Below are positions 1 through 8,311 of a DNA stretch of 64,000 nt, in pieces. The notes below the pieces were generated by a model, which was given only the letters and a program-made list of their open reading frames with translations, had not been told where the DNA came from and ran no database searches. Numbering within the stretch: the stretch's first letter is position 1; every line of letters begins with the position of its first letter. Both the position numbers and the translations under genes were made by a program. Origin of the DNA: Pseudodesulfovibrio sp. S3 (lineage in GTDB: Bacteria > Desulfobacterota > Desulfovibrionia > Desulfovibrionales > Desulfovibrionaceae); NCBI RefSeq assembly GCF_004025585.1, contig NZ_QTZO01000004.1:248001-312000 (forward strand). Reading direction: 5' to 3'.

Positions 1-681
1 GCCATCCATGGTATGGGTGTCGACAATATCCATATTGAAGTTCTCGGCAAGGAATTGCCCATCATGGACGGCAGCGCAGCCTCTTTTGTCTATCTGCTCA
101 AGCAGGCCGGCATTCACAAGCTGAACAAGCCCCGCAAGGTCATAGGCATCAAAAAAGCCGTTGAATTCGAGCAGGACGGCAAGTACATCAAGGCTCGTCC
201 ACATGATGGCCTGTGCATCGACTACACCATTGAGTTTGCGCATCCCCTCATCGGTCGTCAGCATATGGAATTGGAAATCACTCCTGACAATTTTGCCAAG
301 AAAGTTGCCAAGGCCCGTACTTTCGGATTTCTCAAGGAAGTAGATTATCTTCATGCCAATGGTTTGGCGCTGGGCGGATCACTGGATAACGCGGTCGTCC
401 TGGACGAGTACACGATCCTTAATTCGGAAGGCCTTCGCTTCACCGATGAGTTTGTCCGTCATAAAATTTTGGACTTTGTTGGCGATATGGCCATTCTCGG
501 TGCGCCCCTGCATGGCCATTTTGAGGTCTTTGCCTCCGGGCATGCTTTGAACAACGCCTTTCTTCGGCATCTTGACGGGAACAGGGACTTGTATCTTGAA
601 GAAAAGATCATCCCCCTTCCTGATACCGCCACCGAAACCCTTGGGCGGGAATGCGTACAGCCTGTACCCGCTGTTGCTTAA
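1..681 (+). CDS. lpxC: LpxC, UDP-3-O-acyl-GlcNAc deacetylase (5' end outside window)
   Basis: This is the zinc-dependent deacetylase that commits UDP-acyl-GlcNAc to lipid A synthesis in the cytoplasm. The frame is already open at base 1, so the start and the first zinc-ligand histidine lie outside the window. What remains matches the family: the conserved PIMDGSA stretch near the left edge, the RHKILDFVGD segment that holds the HxxxD zinc ligands, and the ASGHALN segment with the catalytic histidine near the C-terminus. The end is complete and is followed at once by a hairpin terminator shared with the convergent gene. The other lipid A genes in the window (lpxD, lpxA, lpxI) are 58 kb away, so lpxC is not in their operon here. 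Confidence 0.95.
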   Translation, partial: AIHGMGVDNIHIEVLGKELPIMDGSAASFVYLLKQAGIHKLNKPRKVIGIKKAVEFEQDGKYIKARPHDGLCIDYTIEFAHPLIGRQHMELEITPDNFAKKVAKARTFGFLKEVDYLHANGLALGGSLDNAVVLDEYTILNSEGLRFTDEFVRHKILDFVGDMAILGAPLHGHFEVFASGHALNNAFLRHLDGNRDLYLEEKIIPLPDTATETLGRECVQPVPAVA

Positions 682-701
682 TCCACATCAATACGATCTG
701 T

Positions 702-733
702 AAAAAGTCCGCCTTTCGGCGGACTTTTTTTAT
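702..733. terminator. Bidirectional rho-independent terminator
   Basis: A 9-bp GC-rich stem (aagtccgcc / ggcggactt, 705-713 and 719-727) has a short loop and is flanked by A-run and T-run, so it can end both lpxC and the convergent minus-strand gene. Confidence 0.85.
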
Positions 734-1566
734 GTCTTGAACAACATTTCGGTGATAATCCCGCAGTGGCTGTTTCGTGGGAGCTTGGATGTGCCCAAGT
801 GCTGAATCCCGAGGGTGAGGCCTCGGTGCTCTCGGCTGTTGAGATATTTTTGGAGAGACTTTTCATGATCGGGGTGCTGAATTTTCAATTTGTAGGCAAG
901 GGTGTTGCCTTTATAGAGGAACTGCACCCTGACCAATCCCAATGCTGCGTGATCGAATTCGACTATGGTTTCAGAGAGTTTTGTAGTGTCGCCGCTGTCT
1001 CGGATGAATGTTGTCTGACGCAGGCTTTCCGGTGCCAGCCAGGGCTGGTAGAGGACATGCCCTTTACGGTCGGCTTCCAAGGAGGCGGAGATGGTGCTGA
1101 CGCAGTTGAAAGCGTCCATATATGCGGCGTGAATATCAGGGTGTTGCGCAAGGAGCTTCAGAAACCCTGCAATGTCAAGGGAGTTGCCGGCATACCCGGA
1201 TTCTTGCAGGCCGGTCCTGAATCTGTGCTCAAAGAGGGTTCGGGCGGTGTCAAAGGCGCTGGCTAAGCCAAGGACATTCACGCCGGTTGTTTGGGAGAGA
1301 GGAAGTTCTTTGAGGATGATGTCTGGAGTGAGTTGGTTGACGATGAAGAGCAGGTGGCTGCCTTCCTGGTGGCGGGCTTCGATCTGGGCCAGCAGTCGGA
1401 TGTCGTCGATCTCAACCCAGGCCATGGAATTGGGAAGGTTCTTGAGCAGGATGCCGCGTATTTTCTGGCCTAGTCTGTACTTGCGTCGGAAGGAGTCGGA
1501 ACGTCTTCCGCTGCCGCTTCCGTTCTGTGAGTCGCCGCTTCCTGTTCCTGATCCTCTTATGCGCAT
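730..1566 (-). CDS. Uncharacterised protein at the end of the flagellar operon
   Basis: I do not recognise this 278-residue protein. Residues 1-30 are rich in Gly, Ser and Arg and look disordered. After that comes a soluble mixed alpha/beta protein with no signal peptide and no membrane segment. The stretch around residues 34-75 (GQKIRGILLKNLPNSMAW and on) resembles the small beta-barrel pattern found in FliK-like proteins, but that is weak. It is the last gene of the flagellar operon, 13 bp after the DUF2802-type gene, and ends at a terminator, so a role in flagellar assembly or control is inferred from context. No clear ribosome binding site precedes the ATG, and translation may be coupled to the gene upstream. 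Confidence 0.6.
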   Translation of the reverse strand: MRIRGSGTGSGDSQNGSGSGRRSDSFRRKYRLGQKIRGILLKNLPNSMAWVEIDDIRLLAQIEARHQEGSHLLFIVNQLTPDIILKELPLSQTTGVNVLGLASAFDTARTLFEHRFRTGLQESGYAGNSLDIAGFLKLLAQHPDIHAAYMDAFNCVSTISASLEADRKGHVLYQPWLAPESLRQTTFIRDSGDTTKLSETIVEFDHAALGLVRVQFLYKGNTLAYKLKIQHPDHEKSLQKYLNSREHRGLTLGIQHLGTSKLPRNSHCGIITEMLFKT

Positions 1567-1579
1567 GGTCGTGCAGTGG

Positions 1580-1987
1580 TCAGGCCTGGTCGATGATCAG
1601 CTCAATTTCTTCGAGACCCAGGCCTGTGGATTTTGCGAGTTGTATCGGAGATTTGCCGGAACGGTGACCTTTGAGAATGATTTCTCTCATGAACTGCGGT
1701 GACTTGCAGTACTCATTTGCGAGATTGACCAGTTTCTTCAGTTCCACGGCCTTGTTTTCTAGCTGAGCATTCAATGCCACCAACTCGTGTTGGCGCTGTT
1801 CAAAGGTGGCCACCAGCTCGCTTTCCAGTTGAGTATTGAATTGCAATCGTTTGATGAAGTCCGCCTGGTTGGCCTGAATACCGGAGAGGAGGGTCTCTGA
1901 TTTGCGGAGACGCAGAAAAAACAGAATGACGATGACGAGCAGAATGACTTCACTGATGGAGAAGAGAATGATGAGCAGGTCGGACAT
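1580..1987 (-). CDS. DUF2802-like membrane-anchored coiled-coil protein
   Basis: A 135-residue protein with one N-terminal membrane segment (about residues 4-26), then a coiled coil (about 30-88), then a short helical C-terminal domain (SGKSPIQLAKSTGLGLEEIE) that looks like a helix-turn-helix. This architecture fits the DUF2802 family, which is repeatedly found in flagellar and chemotaxis operons of proteobacteria; its molecular role is not established. The cytoplasmic HTH-like end could bind another protein rather than DNA, since it is tethered to the membrane. It lies 30 bp after the preceding operon gene. Confidence 0.65.
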   Translation of the reverse strand: MSDLLIILFSISEVILLVIVILFFLRLRKSETLLSGIQANQADFIKRLQFNTQLESELVATFEQRQHELVALNAQLENKAVELKKLVNLANEYCKSPQFMREIILKGHRSGKSPIQLAKSTGLGLEEIELIIDQA

Positions 1988-2017
1988 GGTTTTTTTGCGG
2001 CCCCTAACAGAAGTTTC

Positions 2018-2347
2018 TTAAATCTTGACGTTAACGATGTTTCCGGCCCAGGGGGACGCATTGGAGGCACCGGTGTCAGGGGAATCGTCCACGTCCGCAT
2101 CTTTCCGTTTTCCATCGGAGGAGGCTTCTTGCCGGTTATCGTTGTGGCCTTCACGGTTGATAGGATCAATTTCGGCCTTTTTCTCAACCTGTTGGACCAT
2201 TCCCTCGCGCTTTCGCAACTGTTCCTGAATGACGGGGCCGAAAAGTAGCTTGTTGATTTCGGGCTTGGCTTTTTCCGCATGGGCGATCTTCTGCACAAAG
2301 GGCAGCTGCGATATGAGAATCGGCAGATCCAGCGGAGTTGAGCTCAT
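2018..2347 (-). CDS. Small uncharacterised flagellar-operon protein
   Basis: A 109-residue hydrophilic protein I cannot assign. The first 35 residues (ISQLPFVQKIAHAEKAKPE) are probably helical, a charged helix follows (about 40-60), and the C-terminal half is rich in Asp, Asn, Ser and Gly and is probably disordered, ending in NIVNVKI. It begins 3 bp after the fliL stop, so it is almost certainly co-translated with fliL. Position alone suggests a flagellum-related role. Confidence 0.6.
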   Translation of the reverse strand: MSSTPLDLPILISQLPFVQKIAHAEKAKPEINKLLFGPVIQEQLRKREGMVQQVEKKAEIDPINREGHNDNRQEASSDGKRKDADVDDSPDTGASNASPWAGNIVNVKI

Positions 2348-2350
2348 TGG

Positions 2351-3061
2351 TTACCTCACAAGATATTGTTCGAACATCAGCGTATCGAACTGTCCAAATC
2401 CCATATATTGGTTGATTATGGCCAATAATTCTTTTTTCAGCTTATCACTATTCTCTTTATCGGACAAAAACTGCAAATCCTTATTCTTGAGGTAGTAGAA
2501 CAGGGCGTTGCGGACAGCGTAGGTTTCTTGTTTGAACTGTCTGGCCAGTCCGTCATCTTCGGTTGATACGAGTACGCGTACCTCCAGGAAGCGGATTTGC
2601 CCCTTTTCATCTTTTTGCTCAACAAGGAATGGGTCGAGTCTGATGATGATTTCCGGGGTCTCGGGTACTACAGGTGCCGCTTCCTCTTGGACCGGTGTTT
2701 CTTCGACTGGTGGCGGCGGTGGTGCCTCCGGTTCACGAAGCAGGAGGATGATGATGACGACCAGAAGGATGAAAATGATGGCTGAGGAGGCCAGTACGAC
2801 CTTGTTTTTGAAGAGGGCCAACAGGCCAGATTTGGTTTTTTTGTCGTCCTCTTCAAAAAGAGGGGTCTCCACCTCGACTTCTTCTATTTCCTCTTCGTCA
2901 TCTTCGTCTTCCAAAAAGGGGGCGTCATCAAGATCAAGGTCGACTTTCTGTGTGGCCTTGCCTGCTTCGGAATCGTCGAGCTGAGCTTTGGGCTGTTCAG
3001 GCACATTGCTCTTCGGGGTAACCTCTTCGGTTACATCTTCGTCCGGGACAAGCAAGACCAT
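2351..3061 (-). CDS. fliL: FliL-like flagellar basal-body-associated protein
   Basis: FliL sits in the inner membrane around the stator and supports motor torque. The 236 residues comprise a very acidic cytoplasmic N-terminus (residues 1-85, with runs of Asp/Glu at about 48-62), one membrane segment (about 88-108), a proline-rich linker (EPEAPPPPPVEE), and a periplasmic FliL domain (about 135-236) with the usual ending pattern FGQFDTLMFEQYLVR. The family usually has only a short N-terminal tail, so the roughly 85-residue acidic extension is longer than typical. It lies between cheY and two unknown genes in the flagellar operon. Confidence 0.8.
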   Translation of the reverse strand: MVLLVPDEDVTEEVTPKSNVPEQPKAQLDDSEAGKATQKVDLDLDDAPFLEDEDDEEEIEEVEVETPLFEEDDKKTKSGLLALFKNKVVLASSAIIFILLVVIIILLLREPEAPPPPPVEETPVQEEAAPVVPETPEIIIRLDPFLVEQKDEKGQIRFLEVRVLVSTEDDGLARQFKQETYAVRNALFYYLKNKDLQFLSDKENSDKLKKELLAIINQYMGFGQFDTLMFEQYLVR

Positions 3062-3092
3062 AATATACGCCTAACCGGAAATTGGCGGGCGC

Positions 3093-3473
3093 TTAAGCGA
3101 AGATTTTATCGATCTTCTGGCCCAGGGTTTCAGGGGTGAACGGCTTGACGATATAATTGGATACCTTGGCCTGGACTGCCTCAATGATATTCTCCTGCTG
3201 CGCTTCTGCCGTGACCATCAGGAAGGGAATGTCGGCGTATTCTTCGCTGCCGCGAACTTTGCGGAGCAGTTCGATACCGGACATGGTGGGCATGTTCCAG
3301 TCCGAAACGATGAATTCGATGTTGTCCTTGTTAAGGACTTCCCATGCGGTGGAACCATCGTCCGCTTCAACAATGTTGTTGAAACCAAGCTGCCGCAGGA
3401 TGTTCTTGATGATTTTACGCATGGTTGAAAAGTCGTCGACGACCAAAACGCGCATATTGGTATTATAACCCAT
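3093..3473 (-). CDS. cheY: CheY-type chemotaxis response regulator
   Basis: A single receiver domain of 126 residues. When phosphorylated by CheA, such proteins bind the FliM switch and change the sense of rotation. The acidic pocket (VVDD, Asp13-14), the phosphoacceptor Asp58 (VSDWNMP), the switch Thr (MVTAEA) and the conserved Lys (IVKPFTP) are all present. The N-terminal part is close to enteric CheY (RVLVVDDFSTMR). The start is chosen because a good aaaggag site lies just upstream of the ATG. Its place directly after fliA is typical of flagellar operons with flhF-flhG-fliA. Confidence 0.93.
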   Translation of the reverse strand: MGYNTNMRVLVVDDFSTMRKIIKNILRQLGFNNIVEADDGSTAWEVLNKDNIEFIVSDWNMPTMSGIELLRKVRGSEEYADIPFLMVTAEAQQENIIEAVQAKVSNYIVKPFTPETLGQKIDKIFA

Positions 3474-3496
3474 TGAAAGTCTCCTTTACTCGATTT

Positions 3497-4282
3497 CTAC
3501 TCGTTGTCATAACGATCTTTGAACGTTTTTCTTAGTTTAATCAACGCTTGGGAGTGAAGTTGGGAGACTCTGCCTTCGGTTATGTCCATAACTTCGGCTG
3601 TTTCCTTCATGTTCAACTCCTCACCATAATATAGAGATATTACCAATTTTTCTCGCGGCGTCAATTCTTCAATGAGATTGGCTACTTTGTCAACGATCTC
3701 TTGAAATGCAGCAGACTGGAACGGTTCGTCGTCCGTCATGTTTTTTTGGCCGAGAATATTTTCCTGAAAACTGTCCAGGCTCAAGCAGACTTGGTTGTTG
3801 AGGGCTTCCAAGCCTTGCTGCACATCCCGTTCCGACATGCCTGTGTGATCCTGGAGTTGTTCCGGGGTGGCGGGAGAGCCTGTTTCATGTTCGATTTGGC
3901 GCATGGCTTCTTCAAGCACCTTGACCTTGTGCCTGAGTCCTCTGGAAAACCAGTCCATTCTCCGCAATTCGTCGAGCATGGCACCCTTGATGCGGTTTTC
4001 GGAGTAGGTGTCGAATTTGATTCCAAGTTCGGCTTTGAATTTTCCCAAGGCGTCCAACAGGCCGAGACTGCCCGCGCTGATGAGCTCGTTGAGCTCAACG
4101 CTTTGAGGCAGCTTCGCTTTGAGCCGCAAGGCAAGAATCCGGATTTTGGGCGCGTAGAAGCGGACGATATTTTCACGGTCTCTGGGTGAAAAATCGTCCC
4201 AATGCTTGTCGCCCTGTTCCAGCTCAAGCCACGGATCGTTCCCGGAAGAGGAGTTTCTTCCAGAAGAATTTAATATTGCCAT
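3497..4282 (-). CDS. fliA: Flagellar sigma-28 factor FliA
   Basis: RNA polymerase sigma factor that transcribes late flagellar genes. The 261 residues show region 2 (about 50-115: ELISAGSLGLLDALGKF, then the FDTYSENRIKGAMLDELR core), region 3 (about 120-165) and region 4 with a helix-turn-helix (about 205-255: LTPREKLVISLYYGEELNMK, VMDITEGRVSQLHSQALI). The ATG lies 58 bp inside the end of flhG, an unusually long overlap; the region upstream has only a weak ribosome binding site, and the first 25 residues (Ser/Asn rich) are not family-like, so a later start cannot be excluded. Confidence 0.92.
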   Translation of the reverse strand: MAILNSSGRNSSSGNDPWLELEQGDKHWDDFSPRDRENIVRFYAPKIRILALRLKAKLPQSVELNELISAGSLGLLDALGKFKAELGIKFDTYSENRIKGAMLDELRRMDWFSRGLRHKVKVLEEAMRQIEHETGSPATPEQLQDHTGMSERDVQQGLEALNNQVCLSLDSFQENILGQKNMTDDEPFQSAAFQEIVDKVANLIEELTPREKLVISLYYGEELNMKETAEVMDITEGRVSQLHSQALIKLRKTFKDRYDNE

Positions 4283-5051
4283 CGGTGTTGGGTGTTACCT
4301 GCCATGAGTTGATCGTCTGAGCAGCCTGCCGGACAGCTGTGCTGGCCGGTGTTTTTGGAAATTTGTGGCAAAATGGTGTCTGGGCAATGACTGAATTACG
4401 GACATTCTGATCGTAGGGGATGAAGCCTACAAGGTCGAGGGAAATGCCGTCGAGAAAGTGGTCACAGGCATTGAGAAGCTTGAGATAGACTTCCTTGGCG
4501 GATTTTTTGTCTTTGACCATGTTGACCAGTACTCGAAACCGTTCCACGCCATGCTGCAACTTGAGCACCTTGATCAGTGCATAGGCATCGGTCAGCGAGG
4601 TCGGTTCGGGAGTTATGATCAGCAGACGCTCCTGCACGGCTAGGTTGAAGTACAACACGTTGTCGTTGATGCCGGCACCGGTGTCCACGATGAGGTAGTC
4701 GATGTTGTCTTCAAGAAAGTCCATGGCATCCAGGAGGTCGAGTTTCTGTCCCTTGTCCAGGTTGACCATGTCGCTGACGCCGGAGGAGGCCGGAAGGATG
4801 CGGAATCCGTAAGGGGTGTCGAACAATATTTTGTCCAGGGTCATGTCTTCGTGGAACAAATGGAAAAGATTGTGTTGCGGAGCAAGGCCCAAGATGACGT
4901 CCACGTTGGCCAAGCCAAGGTCGGCGTCCAGGAGGACCACATTTTTTCCGGCAGCACTCAAGGAGTAGGCAAGATTAACCGACATGTTGGTTTTGCCGAC
5001 GCCGCCCTTGCCGGAAGTTACGGAAAAAACCAGGGGTAAATTCGAACTCAT
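4224..5051 (-). CDS. flhG: FlhG (FleN/YlxH), MinD-like ATPase controlling flagellar number
   Basis: ParA/MinD-family ATPase that limits flagellar number and acts with FlhF. The deviant Walker A motif SGKGGVGKT is at residues 13-21, followed by LLDADLGLANVDVILGL (Walker A-prime region) and LIVDTGAGI (Walker B). A C-terminal basic helix (FFWKKLLFRERSVA) could serve as the membrane-targeting sequence typical of MinD-like proteins. It sits between flhF and fliA; its 3' end overlaps fliA, which suggests translational coupling. Confidence 0.92.
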   Translation of the reverse strand: MSSNLPLVFSVTSGKGGVGKTNMSVNLAYSLSAAGKNVVLLDADLGLANVDVILGLAPQHNLFHLFHEDMTLDKILFDTPYGFRILPASSGVSDMVNLDKGQKLDLLDAMDFLEDNIDYLIVDTGAGINDNVLYFNLAVQERLLIITPEPTSLTDAYALIKVLKLQHGVERFRVLVNMVKDKKSAKEVYLKLLNACDHFLDGISLDLVGFIPYDQNVRNSVIAQTPFCHKFPKTPASTAVRQAAQTINSWQVTPNTDGNIKFFWKKLLFRERSVA

Positions 5052-5069
5052 GGCGTGTATCGTACTCCT

Positions 5070-6140
5070 TTAAGGTTGTATGTCGCCATCAGGCAATGTG
5101 CGCATGAACAGAAGTCGCCAAATCATTTCTTCAGTGGCCGGTTCAATGCTGTTTTTCAGGCCGGAACCGTACGAGAGAGCGGAAACCGGCAGCCCACTGA
5201 CGAACGCCATGTTCAATATTGAACCGAATGTACAGGCTTCATCGAGTTTCGTCCAGATAACGCTTGCAAGTTGTTCACTTTTATATTTGTCGATAAATCG
5301 TTCAAGTTGGGTCGAGCTGTAATAGGGATTCAACACAAGATGAATGGACAGCTCCGGGCAGTTGCTCATGCCGTAAAGGTGCGACCATTCCTCAAGGGTG
5401 GTCTTGCCGGGCAGGCCGGGCAGATCAATGAGGACCATGTCGAATTGCTTGGATTCCTGGTGCAGAAGGGTGAAGTCGTCACGGGTGATTATTTCCCGGA
5501 AAGCCAGGCCGCTGAGTTCCGCATAATGCTTGAGCACAAGCCGTCCTTTGCCGCGTCCGCCGTCGGCGGTGGCCAAGCAGATGCGTGTCTTGGGATGCTC
5601 TTTTTTCATGCGGAGCGCCAGACGAATCAGGCTGGATGTCTTTCCTGCTCCACCGGGACCGGCAAAGGCGTGGAACTTGTTTGACCAGCTATGGGCTTCG
5701 AACGGGGTTGCCTTCACCATCGGGTCCAAGGCGGTCATGATGGAAGTGTCCGGTCTTTCTCTGAGATCACAGAATAATTTGGCAAGAACCCTTTCATCCA
5801 CTTCTTCTCGCTCAAGGTACTCAAGGGCGATCTTCTGCTTGGGTGAGAGCTGTGTCAGATCCATCTGGGGTTTCATGAGCGCCAATATCTGGTCTTTTAT
5901 CTGAGTCCATTCCCGTTGCCAGCCTACGGTGTTCTGCAAAGCAGATTCCACAACGCCGTCTTTGGTGTGCCTTTGGGGGTGAGTGGGTTCGCTTTCAACA
6001 GCGGCAACGATTTCGCAGCATTTACAGCCGTTTTCCATGACTGTCTTGTTGGACAATATGACGGCTTCTTGTCCCAGGACTGCCTTGACCTTGGCAAACG
6101 CGGCGGTAGAGGTGGAGGCTCTGAACGTCTTCATTCTCAT
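5070..6140 (-). CDS. flhF: FlhF, SRP-type GTPase for flagellar placement
   Basis: SRP-like GTPase that sets the site and start of polar flagellum assembly. The 356 residues consist of an N-terminal region (MKTFRASTSTAAFAKVKAVL), a basic linker, the N domain (about 90-150), and the G domain (about 155-350). The P-loop GPGGAGKTS, the Walker B-like LIDLPGLPG and the G4 motif TKLDE are visible. The segment where SRP GTPases usually carry DTYR reads ATADGGRGKGRLVLKHYAEL, so the G2 region is divergent. It lies 9 bp downstream of flhA. Confidence 0.9.
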   Translation of the reverse strand: MRMKTFRASTSTAAFAKVKAVLGQEAVILSNKTVMENGCKCCEIVAAVESEPTHPQRHTKDGVVESALQNTVGWQREWTQIKDQILALMKPQMDLTQLSPKQKIALEYLEREEVDERVLAKLFCDLRERPDTSIMTALDPMVKATPFEAHSWSNKFHAFAGPGGAGKTSSLIRLALRMKKEHPKTRICLATADGGRGKGRLVLKHYAELSGLAFREIITRDDFTLLHQESKQFDMVLIDLPGLPGKTTLEEWSHLYGMSNCPELSIHLVLNPYYSSTQLERFIDKYKSEQLASVIWTKLDEACTFGSILNMAFVSGLPVSALSYGSGLKNSIEPATEEMIWRLLFMRTLPDGDIQP

Positions 6141-6149
6141 AATCTGATC

Positions 6150-8249
6150 CTAGAGTTCAACGGTTGCGGCTGACTGAATTTTGACATCTGCCGGGATCTC
6201 GGCCTGGGAGATGACCGGCAGGGTCGGGATGAACCGTGTCAACAGTTGGGCGAGTTGTGATCTGATCTGCGGGGTGACCAGCAGGATGGGTTGTCCATCC
6301 GATACCATGGCATCTTCCGCAGATTTATTTATTGATTTGATGAGATTCTGGGCAATGCCGGGCTCCAGAGCAAGGTAGCCGCCTTGTTCGGCAGGGCGCA
6401 TGGCGTTGTTCAGTATTTCGTCGATCTGTGGGCTCATGGTGATGATTGGGAGTACGCCTTCGTCACCGAGATAGGGCTTGACGATGGTGCGGCCCATCTT
6501 GGCTCGAACGTATTCCGTGAGCTGTGTCGGATCCTGAGTGGCAGGACCATAGTCGGCCAGGGTTTCAACGATGGTCAGAAGATCGCGGATTGAGACGTTT
6601 TCTTGCACCAGAGCCTGGAGGACTTTCTGTACGCCACCGACGCTGAGTACGGACGGCACCAGGCTTTCAACGGCCTTGGGCGCGCGCTTCGAAAGGTTGT
6701 TGAGCAATTCCTGGGTCTCCTGGCGGCCGAGGAACTCGTGCAGGTTGCGTCGGAATACTTCGGTGAGGTGTGTGGCGATGACCGTGGACGGATCGACCAC
6801 GGTGTATCCTGCCAACATGGCCTCTTCCTTTTGGGCCTCGGGTATCCAGATGGCCGGGAGGTTGAAGGCGGGTTCCACTGTCTCGACTCCCTGGATGCGC
6901 TGTTTTGCATCGCCGGGGTCCATGGCCAGGAAATGGTCGATGAGCAGTTCCGCACTGGCCACGGGATTGCCCTTGATCAGTACGCGGTATTCGCCGGGCT
7001 TGAGTTGGAGGTTGTCCCGAAGGTGCAGAGAAGGGACGACAACGCCCATATCCAGGGCAAACTGGCGACGGATGGAACGGATGCGGGAAAGAAGGTTGCC
7101 GCTTTGTTCTTCGTCCACCAGCGGGATGAGGCCATACCCGACTTCCAGTTCCAGTTGGTCGAGAGGGAGAAGGGCCTGCACTTCCTCTGGAGTATCCAGG
7201 GTTGGGGCGTCCTTCTTTTCCATTTCCACTATGTCTGCGGCCAGGGAACCCTGTTGCTTGGCTGAAAGATGGCCTACCGTGTAAACGATGATTGCCAGGG
7301 TGAGAAACGGGATGGTTGGCATGCCGGGGACAATGCCGAAGATGACCATGATGCCGGCAACGAGTTTCAGTGCCCTGTGGTGGAAAGAGAGTTGACCGAT
7401 GAATTCTTCACCCATCTTAGCCTCGGCGGCGGCGCGGGAGACGATGATACCGGCGGATGTGGAAATGATCAGCGAGGGAATGGTCGCCACCAGACCGTCA
7501 CCGATGGTCAGGAGGGTGTATGTCTGGGCCGCATCCATCCATTCCATGTCCTGCTGGAGGACGCCGATGAGAAATCCGCCGATGATATTGATGGCGGTGA
7601 TCATGAGACCGGCCTTAACGTCACCCGAAACGAACTTGCCTGCACCGTCCATGGCTCCGTAGAAGTCGGCTTCTCGGCGCAGATTTTCACGTTTTTCAGT
7701 CGCCTGTGTTTCATCGATGAGGCCGGAGTTCAGATCCGCCTCAATGGCCATCTGTTTACCCGGCATTGCGTCGAGGGTGAAGCGGGCGGCGACTTCTGCG
7801 ATACGTGTGGTACCGGAGACGATGACGGTTTTGTTCAGAATGAACAGGATCATGAAAATGACGATGCCGATGACATAATTGCCGCCGACAACAAACTCTC
7901 CGAAACTCTGGATGACCGACCCCGCAGCTGCGGTTCCTTCGTCGCCATGGAGCAGAATGGCGCGGGTGGTGGCCACGTTCAGAGCCAGCCTGAGTAGGGT
8001 GGTTACCAACAGGAGAGAGGGAAAGATGGAAAATTCAAGAGGAGAGATCATGAACATCGAGGTGACCAGGATAACCAGTCCCAAAGAGATGGAAACCGAA
8101 AGCATGAAGTCTATGAACGCAGTGGGCAGAGGAATGAGCATCACGAAGAGGATGACCACAACGCCGCCGGCAAGGAGTATGTCCCCCTGCTTGGTGAACC
8201 GAGAATAGTCAATTTTGGGGCGTGGTGGCTTCGCGATTGATTTGGCCAT
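6150..8249 (-). CDS. flhA: FlhA, flagellar type III export gate protein
   Basis: Integral membrane part of the flagellar export gate that couples proton flow to export. The 699 residues match the family length. About eight membrane helices fill residues 23-330, with the conserved cytoplasmic loop between helices 4 and 5 (RFTLDAMPGKQMAIEADLNS, about 147-166). The large soluble domain (about 365-690) is the docking platform for chaperone-substrate pairs. It lies between flhB and flhF, as in many polar-flagellated bacteria. Confidence 0.97.
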   Translation of the reverse strand: MAKSIAKPPRPKIDYSRFTKQGDILLAGGVVVILFVMLIPLPTAFIDFMLSVSISLGLVILVTSMFMISPLEFSIFPSLLLVTTLLRLALNVATTRAILLHGDEGTAAAGSVIQSFGEFVVGGNYVIGIVIFMILFILNKTVIVSGTTRIAEVAARFTLDAMPGKQMAIEADLNSGLIDETQATEKRENLRREADFYGAMDGAGKFVSGDVKAGLMITAINIIGGFLIGVLQQDMEWMDAAQTYTLLTIGDGLVATIPSLIISTSAGIIVSRAAAEAKMGEEFIGQLSFHHRALKLVAGIMVIFGIVPGMPTIPFLTLAIIVYTVGHLSAKQQGSLAADIVEMEKKDAPTLDTPEEVQALLPLDQLELEVGYGLIPLVDEEQSGNLLSRIRSIRRQFALDMGVVVPSLHLRDNLQLKPGEYRVLIKGNPVASAELLIDHFLAMDPGDAKQRIQGVETVEPAFNLPAIWIPEAQKEEAMLAGYTVVDPSTVIATHLTEVFRRNLHEFLGRQETQELLNNLSKRAPKAVESLVPSVLSVGGVQKVLQALVQENVSIRDLLTIVETLADYGPATQDPTQLTEYVRAKMGRTIVKPYLGDEGVLPIITMSPQIDEILNNAMRPAEQGGYLALEPGIAQNLIKSINKSAEDAMVSDGQPILLVTPQIRSQLAQLLTRFIPTLPVISQAEIPADVKIQSAATVEL

Positions 8250-8311
8250 GTTTTTGACACCTCTCGGTCGGTTGTTTTAGGGACGCGGGAGGTGTTTCGG
8301 TCTTTTCTAAC

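Noticed and set aside
7269-7997. A 242-codon plus-strand frame opposite flhA
   Set aside because: Acidic, repetitive product typical of antisense to a hydrophobic membrane protein.
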